Shown: positions 6,588 through 9,244 of the stretch, one piece after another | Position numbering within the stretch: the first letter of the stretch is position 1 | Layout of the letters: every line of letters starts with the position of its first letter | Assembly (NCBI GenBank): GCA_964624585.1 | Contig: CAZUXE010000058.1 | Coordinates: forward strand, 1-9,244 | Reading direction: 5' to 3' | From: CAZUXE01 sp964624585 | GTDB taxonomy: Bacteria; Hydrothermota; Tepidihabitantia; B3-TA06 | Length of the DNA stretch: 9,244 nt | Notes under the pieces: model-generated | Told to the model about the DNA's origin: nothing | The model's input: the letters and a program-made list of their open reading frames with translations, nothing else | Database searches by the model: none | Position numbers and translations under genes: made by a program

Positions 6588-6615
6588 TTGACGCAAGTCT
6601 CTGTTTGACTATTCT
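6588..6615 (+). promoter_or_regulatory. Candidate sigma70-type promoter for lipoprotein gene 1
   Basis: TTGACG (6588-6593) and TATTCT (6610-6615) are separated by 16 bases. The predicted start near 6622 leaves a leader of about 43 bases to the ATG at 6665. The -10 box matches consensus at only four of six positions. A similar arrangement occurs before gene 2, which raises confidence a little. Confidence 0.35.
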
Positions 6616-6664
6616 CAATATGAAGGGTTTCGCATTATTTGCACACAACCTACAGGAGGTATTT

Positions 6665-7183
6665 ATGAAAAAGATAACTATTTTACTTGCCTTGTTACTG
6701 GTGTTGGCTATATCCGGCGCATGCAAACAAGACCCCAGCGATGAAATAAAAGAACAAACCATAAGGTATTGGGATTTTGTGTTTGCCGGAAAACTTGAAC
6801 AGGCCTATGAAATGCTTAGTTTCGATTCAAAAAAGTCCTTACGTTTTGAAGACTTTGCAGCGCAGATGGCTTTTGTTCCTTTGGACGCCGACGGGGTTAA
6901 AGAATGCTACAAAGCGTTTTCTGAAAAGGCTCGAATGAGTATTGTGTCAATTGACGTTGGGAAAAAAGGAGCATCTGCCAATGTCGAAGTGCTGCTTTTA
7001 ACACCGGCTGTATCAAAGCATCAAAACTACATTCTACTTGAGAATCCTAAAATTTCGGTTGAAGACCTGCAGGCTCGAACAATTGAAGATTTAAGCAAGG
7101 GGCGCATTAAAACACTTGAGCTTAGGGTAATAATGCAGTGGATTAAAGAAGATAATAAGTGGAAGTTTCTCTACGGTATCTGA
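6665..7183 (+). CDS. Predicted lipoprotein 1, NTF2-like/DUF4878-like paralogue
   Basis: The 172-residue product starts at ATG 6665, five bases after AGGAGG; an upstream in-frame ATG at 6605 has no ribosome site. Residues 1-19 form a Lys-rich then Leu/Ala-rich signal peptide. The lipobox is ISGAC with Cys20 as the lipid-modified residue, a slightly loose version of the consensus. The mature part has IKEQTIRYWDFVFAGKLEQA (about 29-48) followed by YEML and a DFA helix, then a beta-rich C-terminal half ending MQWIKEDNKWKFLYGI. Two downstream neighbours share both motifs, so these are tandem paralogues. The layout (helices first, curved sheet later, WK near the end) fits NTF2-like proteins such as DUF4878; the family assignment is inferred. 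Substrate and partner are unknown. It is expected to be membrane-anchored by lipid. Confidence 0.85.
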   Translation: MKKITILLALLLVLAISGACKQDPSDEIKEQTIRYWDFVFAGKLEQAYEMLSFDSKKSLRFEDFAAQMAFVPLDADGVKECYKAFSEKARMSIVSIDVGKKGASANVEVLLLTPAVSKHQNYILLENPKISVEDLQARTIEDLSKGRIKTLELRVIMQWIKEDNKWKFLYGI

Positions 7184-7213
7184 AATTAATGATATGTCCG
7201 TTTCCCATATAGC

Positions 7214-7241
7214 TTGACGAAACAGCTGATAGCGTTATGCT
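7214..7241 (+). promoter_or_regulatory. Candidate promoter for lipoprotein genes 2-4
   Basis: TTGACG (7214-7219) and TATGCT (7236-7241), again 16 bases apart, lie in the 94-base gap after gene 1. The predicted start near 7248 gives a leader of about 30 bases to the ATG at 7278. The same box pair precedes gene 1. The -10 match is modest. Confidence 0.35.
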
Positions 7242-7277
7242 TAGCTTTTAGACTTCTGGACTGCAAGGAGGAAAAAG

Positions 7278-7841
7278 ATGTTTCAAAAACCGTTTATAAA
7301 GATGTCCATCAGCCTTGGCGCATTCGCTATACTTGCTTTAAGCTTCATCGGATGTCCTGCTAACAAAAAAGAAGACGAGCGGGAAATACGCGAGAAAGCT
7401 GTAAGCTACTGGAACTACATCTTTCAAGGTAACGCAGACGCGGCTTATAATCTGCTTGACCGTGCGAGCAGAACGTCCATTACCTATAGCGATTTCGCAC
7501 GCAAAGTAGGCTACGGCCCTACACAACATAGGGTAATCAAAGCTTACTGGAAGGCATATTATCCACAAACTGAAATAAAAATTGACGCAGTGTCTATCAG
7601 TCGTAAAAAAGCTCTGGTATCTTTAAGGTTCCGTCAACCTGATCCTACATGGTTGCCTGAAGGAGTTGACCGTGAGGCCGATTCTCTTGGTCTGAAAGAC
7701 TTCGCCAGAGGCATCTTTATTATAGAAAAACAAACCGAATATCTTTCCAATGCCCAGGTTCCAATAGTAACTATAGTTGAAACCACGGAATTGATAAAAG
7801 AAGACAATCAGTGGCGCGTTGTCTTCAGGGAGGACTCATGA
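7278..7841 (+). CDS. Predicted lipoprotein 2, NTF2-like/DUF4878-like paralogue
   Basis: The 187-residue product starts at ATG 7278, six bases after AAGGAGG. The signal peptide is longer than in its neighbours (a second Met at residue 9 is a possible later start), with the lipobox SFIGC and Cys26. The mature N-terminus has EREIREKAVSYWNYIFQGNA (about 34-53), then AYNLLDRAS and a SDFARK segment (about 66-76), matching genes 1 and 3. The end, ELIKEDNQWRVVF, matches the IKEDNKWK end of gene 1. An additional stretch around residues 120-140 (RQPDPTWLPEGVDREADSLG) is not shared with its neighbours. Its stop overlaps the start of gene 3 by four bases (ATGA), so the two are probably coupled. Function is unknown. 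Confidence 0.85.
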   Translation: MFQKPFIKMSISLGAFAILALSFIGCPANKKEDEREIREKAVSYWNYIFQGNADAAYNLLDRASRTSITYSDFARKVGYGPTQHRVIKAYWKAYYPQTEIKIDAVSISRKKALVSLRFRQPDPTWLPEGVDREADSLGLKDFARGIFIIEKQTEYLSNAQVPIVTIVETTELIKEDNQWRVVFREDS

Positions 7842-8368
7842 AAAGACTAAGCTTGATTATTCTGGCCTTGCTGACGCTTTTGCCAGGATGCGTAGACAAC
7901 AAGGAATTGGTTCGCGACGCAGCAAGCAAATATTGGCAAAAGCTTATTGACGGACGTTTTGAAGAAGCTTACGCAATGCTTTGCCTAGAATCGAAAGATA
8001 GAATTGCGTTTTCAGATTATTCTCAGAATAAATTTTCCGAAGCGGCAAATCCCTTTCAAACTAAATCTCGCCAGAAACTGTGGAGTCAAAAGGTTAGTTT
8101 CGTTGTAGGTAAGGTTGAACAGAAAGGAAATCGCGCAGATGTTGAACTTGTGTTCAGTGTACCCGACCTCGATGAATTATACACAATGATTGAAAAACGA
8201 GCCGGAAAACGGCTCAAGCGTAAGGCAAAGGATGATGACGTGAAACTTATGGAATACTATAAGGAAATAATGGAGAAGGAAATTCGTAAAGGGAACTTCA
8301 CGCATAAAACATTCTACGACCACATTTCGTTGATTAAGGAAAAAGGAAGCTGGAAAATTGACTACTAA
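7838..8368 (+). CDS. Predicted lipoprotein 3, NTF2-like/DUF4878-like paralogue
   Basis: The 176-residue product starts at ATG 7838, four bases after GGGAGG; a GTG/TTG-type start upstream is less likely because it lies deep inside gene 2. The signal peptide has the canonical lipobox LLPGC with Cys18. The mature part begins with KELVRDAASKYWQKLIDGRF (about 22-41), then EEAYAML and ...IAFSDYSQ, the third copy of the shared motif. The C-terminus ISLIKEKGSWKIDY matches the paralogue ending. Between them lies a highly charged, Lys-rich helical stretch (about 113-150, KRAGKRLKRKAKDDD and onwards) not seen in genes 1 and 2, perhaps a surface loop or partner-binding region. Function is unknown. Confidence 0.85.
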   Translation: MKRLSLIILALLTLLPGCVDNKELVRDAASKYWQKLIDGRFEEAYAMLCLESKDRIAFSDYSQNKFSEAANPFQTKSRQKLWSQKVSFVVGKVEQKGNRADVELVFSVPDLDELYTMIEKRAGKRLKRKAKDDDVKLMEYYKEIMEKEIRKGNFTHKTFYDHISLIKEKGSWKIDY

Positions 8369-8408
8369 AAGCCTTGGGGAAACGCACAGAAAAATAAGGA
8401 GCTTGAAC

Positions 8409-8927
8409 ATGAAAAAGAAATCCTTAACATTCATTGTTACAATTGTATTAATGCTAATACCGGGTTGCGGCAAAGCTGACAAAGGTGTAAAATTTTCAAT
8501 TCCCGAAACCGTTGTTGAATTTGCCAACTGGAAATCTTCGGGCTCCATTCAGTTCAAGGTAACAAAAATATCCCAACAAGATTCATTGACAACCTCCGCC
8601 TATCCCGAAGCAAGAACACAGAAAGCGCCGGCTGGCAAAAAGTTTGTGTTAGTAAACATCGATGTAATGCCTGCTCAGAAGGGTGAGGCCTGGGTAGATT
8701 TTTCAAGCTGTTCTATTTTGAATAAAAACGGGGCAGGCTACAAACTTAATCTAACTCGCTATTCATACCTCAACGGTGAAGAGTGTGGTGTGAAAATTAA
8801 ATCCGGTTATTTTATTGCGCGAAGGCTTCCGTTTTTGGTAAACGAGAACTTTACGCCATCCTACCTAAGATGCCTAGGTTCAGGTGATGACGCGCAGCCT
8901 GTATTCTTAAAGCTTACAAACAACTAA
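8409..8927 (+). CDS. Predicted lipoprotein 4, DUF4352-like
   Basis: The 172-residue product starts at ATG 8409, seven bases after AAGGAG and 40 bases after gene 3. The signal peptide ends in lipobox LIPGC with Cys20. It lacks the YW...AY motif of genes 1-3. The mature part has an early strand region and then a KKFVLVNIDVMPAQKGEAW segment (about 97-115) followed by S.L.NK.GAGYKLN. This resembles the immunoglobulin-like DUF4352 layout (G.KFV.V.V.....G...V......L.D..G..Y); the assignment is tentative. Three cysteines in the mature part after the lipid Cys, in the SCS, ECG and RCL contexts, might form disulphides outside the cytoplasm. It completes the lipoprotein operon; no terminator is visible after its stop. 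Confidence 0.8.
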   Translation: MKKKSLTFIVTIVLMLIPGCGKADKGVKFSIPETVVEFANWKSSGSIQFKVTKISQQDSLTTSAYPEARTQKAPAGKKFVLVNIDVMPAQKGEAWVDFSSCSILNKNGAGYKLNLTRYSYLNGEECGVKIKSGYFIARRLPFLVNENFTPSYLRCLGSGDDAQPVFLKLTNN

Positions 8928-8942
8928 GTATAAAAGAAATGA

Positions 8943-9204
8943 AAACCACAAAGAACACGGAGAGCGCAAAGATGGAATCTGGAATTATCATTGTGACCGC
9001 CCTGACTGCTAGGGTGAACGAAGGGAACACCAACCGGAAGGAGGGAAGCAATCTTAAATCCCCTCACCCGTAATCCTTCCCCCATTGGGAGATGGAAAGC
9101 GTTTCAAAGGAGCGCAGGGTGATGGAGCATCAAGAGATTCACAAAGACAATTCCAGACTACAGCCCTGTGTTCTTTGAGTACTTTGTGATTTATTTATCC
9201 TATA
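8943..9204 (-). repeat. MITE-like repeat element, copy B (inverted relative to A)
   Basis: Two blocks match copy A in reverse complement. Bases 9053-9149 align with 6321-6416 with about nine mismatches and one gap, and 9167-9202 aligns with 6213-6248 with a single mismatch. The far end at 8943-8996 (ACCACAAAG...AACAC...GGAATCTGGAATT) is roughly the inverse of 9140-9200, giving imperfect terminal inverted repeats of about 55-60 bases. There is no open frame encoding a transposase. Together with copy A it flanks the lipoprotein cluster. Confidence 0.6.
8997..9052. other. Variable interior of element B, no gene seen
   Basis: This stretch, between the left end and the conserved block, has no counterpart in copy A that I can align. 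No gene, promoter or terminator is evident. Confidence 0.4.
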
Positions 9205-9244
9205 GTAGATAATTCTTCCCTCCCCCTAGTGCTTCGCACTTCCC
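9205..9244. other. Noncoding end of window with short GC hairpin
   Basis: The only structure is AGTGC-TTC-GCACT near 9229-9241, a short hairpin built on the GCTTCGC core that also appears (as GCGAAGC) in the 6085-6172 and 6523 hairpins. Confidence 0.4.

Noticed and set aside
6583..6588. TATACT as the -10 box of the lipoprotein operon
   Set aside because: It is a good -10 match, but no -35-like sequence lies 16-18 bases upstream; the TTGACG/TATTCT pair just downstream is better and has a parallel before gene 2.
8177..8548. Minus-strand open frame of 123 codons
   Set aside because: It is antisense to lipoprotein genes 3 and 4, both of which have good ribosome sites and lipoprotein signals.

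Overview
The window comes from a bacterial chromosome of moderate GC that uses the standard code, with strong AGGAGG-type ribosome binding sites. Four predicted lipoproteins with Lys/Arg signal peptides and lipobox cysteines suggest a diderm (Gram-negative type) host. I see no rRNA, tRNA or housekeeping marker, so I do not name a phylum. The window falls into two gene blocks on opposite strands, separated and followed by repeat-rich noncoding DNA.

Block 1 (1-6002, all minus strand) is a virion head-to-tail module of a prophage with a contractile tail. In transcription order (right to left) it encodes: a scaffold or prohead-assembly protein (5217-6002); a lambda gpD-like decoration protein (4817-5197); a major capsid protein of the lambda E family (3799-4815); a small conserved phage protein (3551-3790); a DUF1320/Mu gp36-like head-completion protein (3108-3554); a probable tail-terminator protein carrying an inserted beta domain (2221-3111); an unrecognised basic protein with a helix-turn-helix-like start (1797-2186); and a tail sheath (DUF2586-like) that runs off the left edge (1-1784). 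Genes overlap by 4 bases or are separated by a few dozen at most, as in a single late operon. Terminase, portal and a recognisable maturation protease are not upstream of the scaffold gene, so the module begins abruptly at about 6003.

Between the blocks (6003-6664) lie two copies of a two-hairpin repeat (about 6071-6195) and a roughly 285-base MITE-like repeat (about 6213-6497). An inverted copy of the latter lies at about 8943-9204, so the second gene block sits between the two copies.

Block 2 (6665-8927, plus strand) encodes four small predicted lipoproteins. The first three are diverged tandem paralogues with a shared N-terminal YW...AY.ML motif and a C-terminal IKE..xWK motif, consistent with an NTF2-like fold of the DUF4878 type. 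The fourth is unrelated to them and resembles DUF4352-like proteins. Similar candidate promoters (TTGACG, 16-base spacer, TATTCT or TATGCT) precede the first and second genes. Genes 2 and 3 overlap by 4 bases and gene 4 follows after 40 bases. The function of this cluster is unknown.
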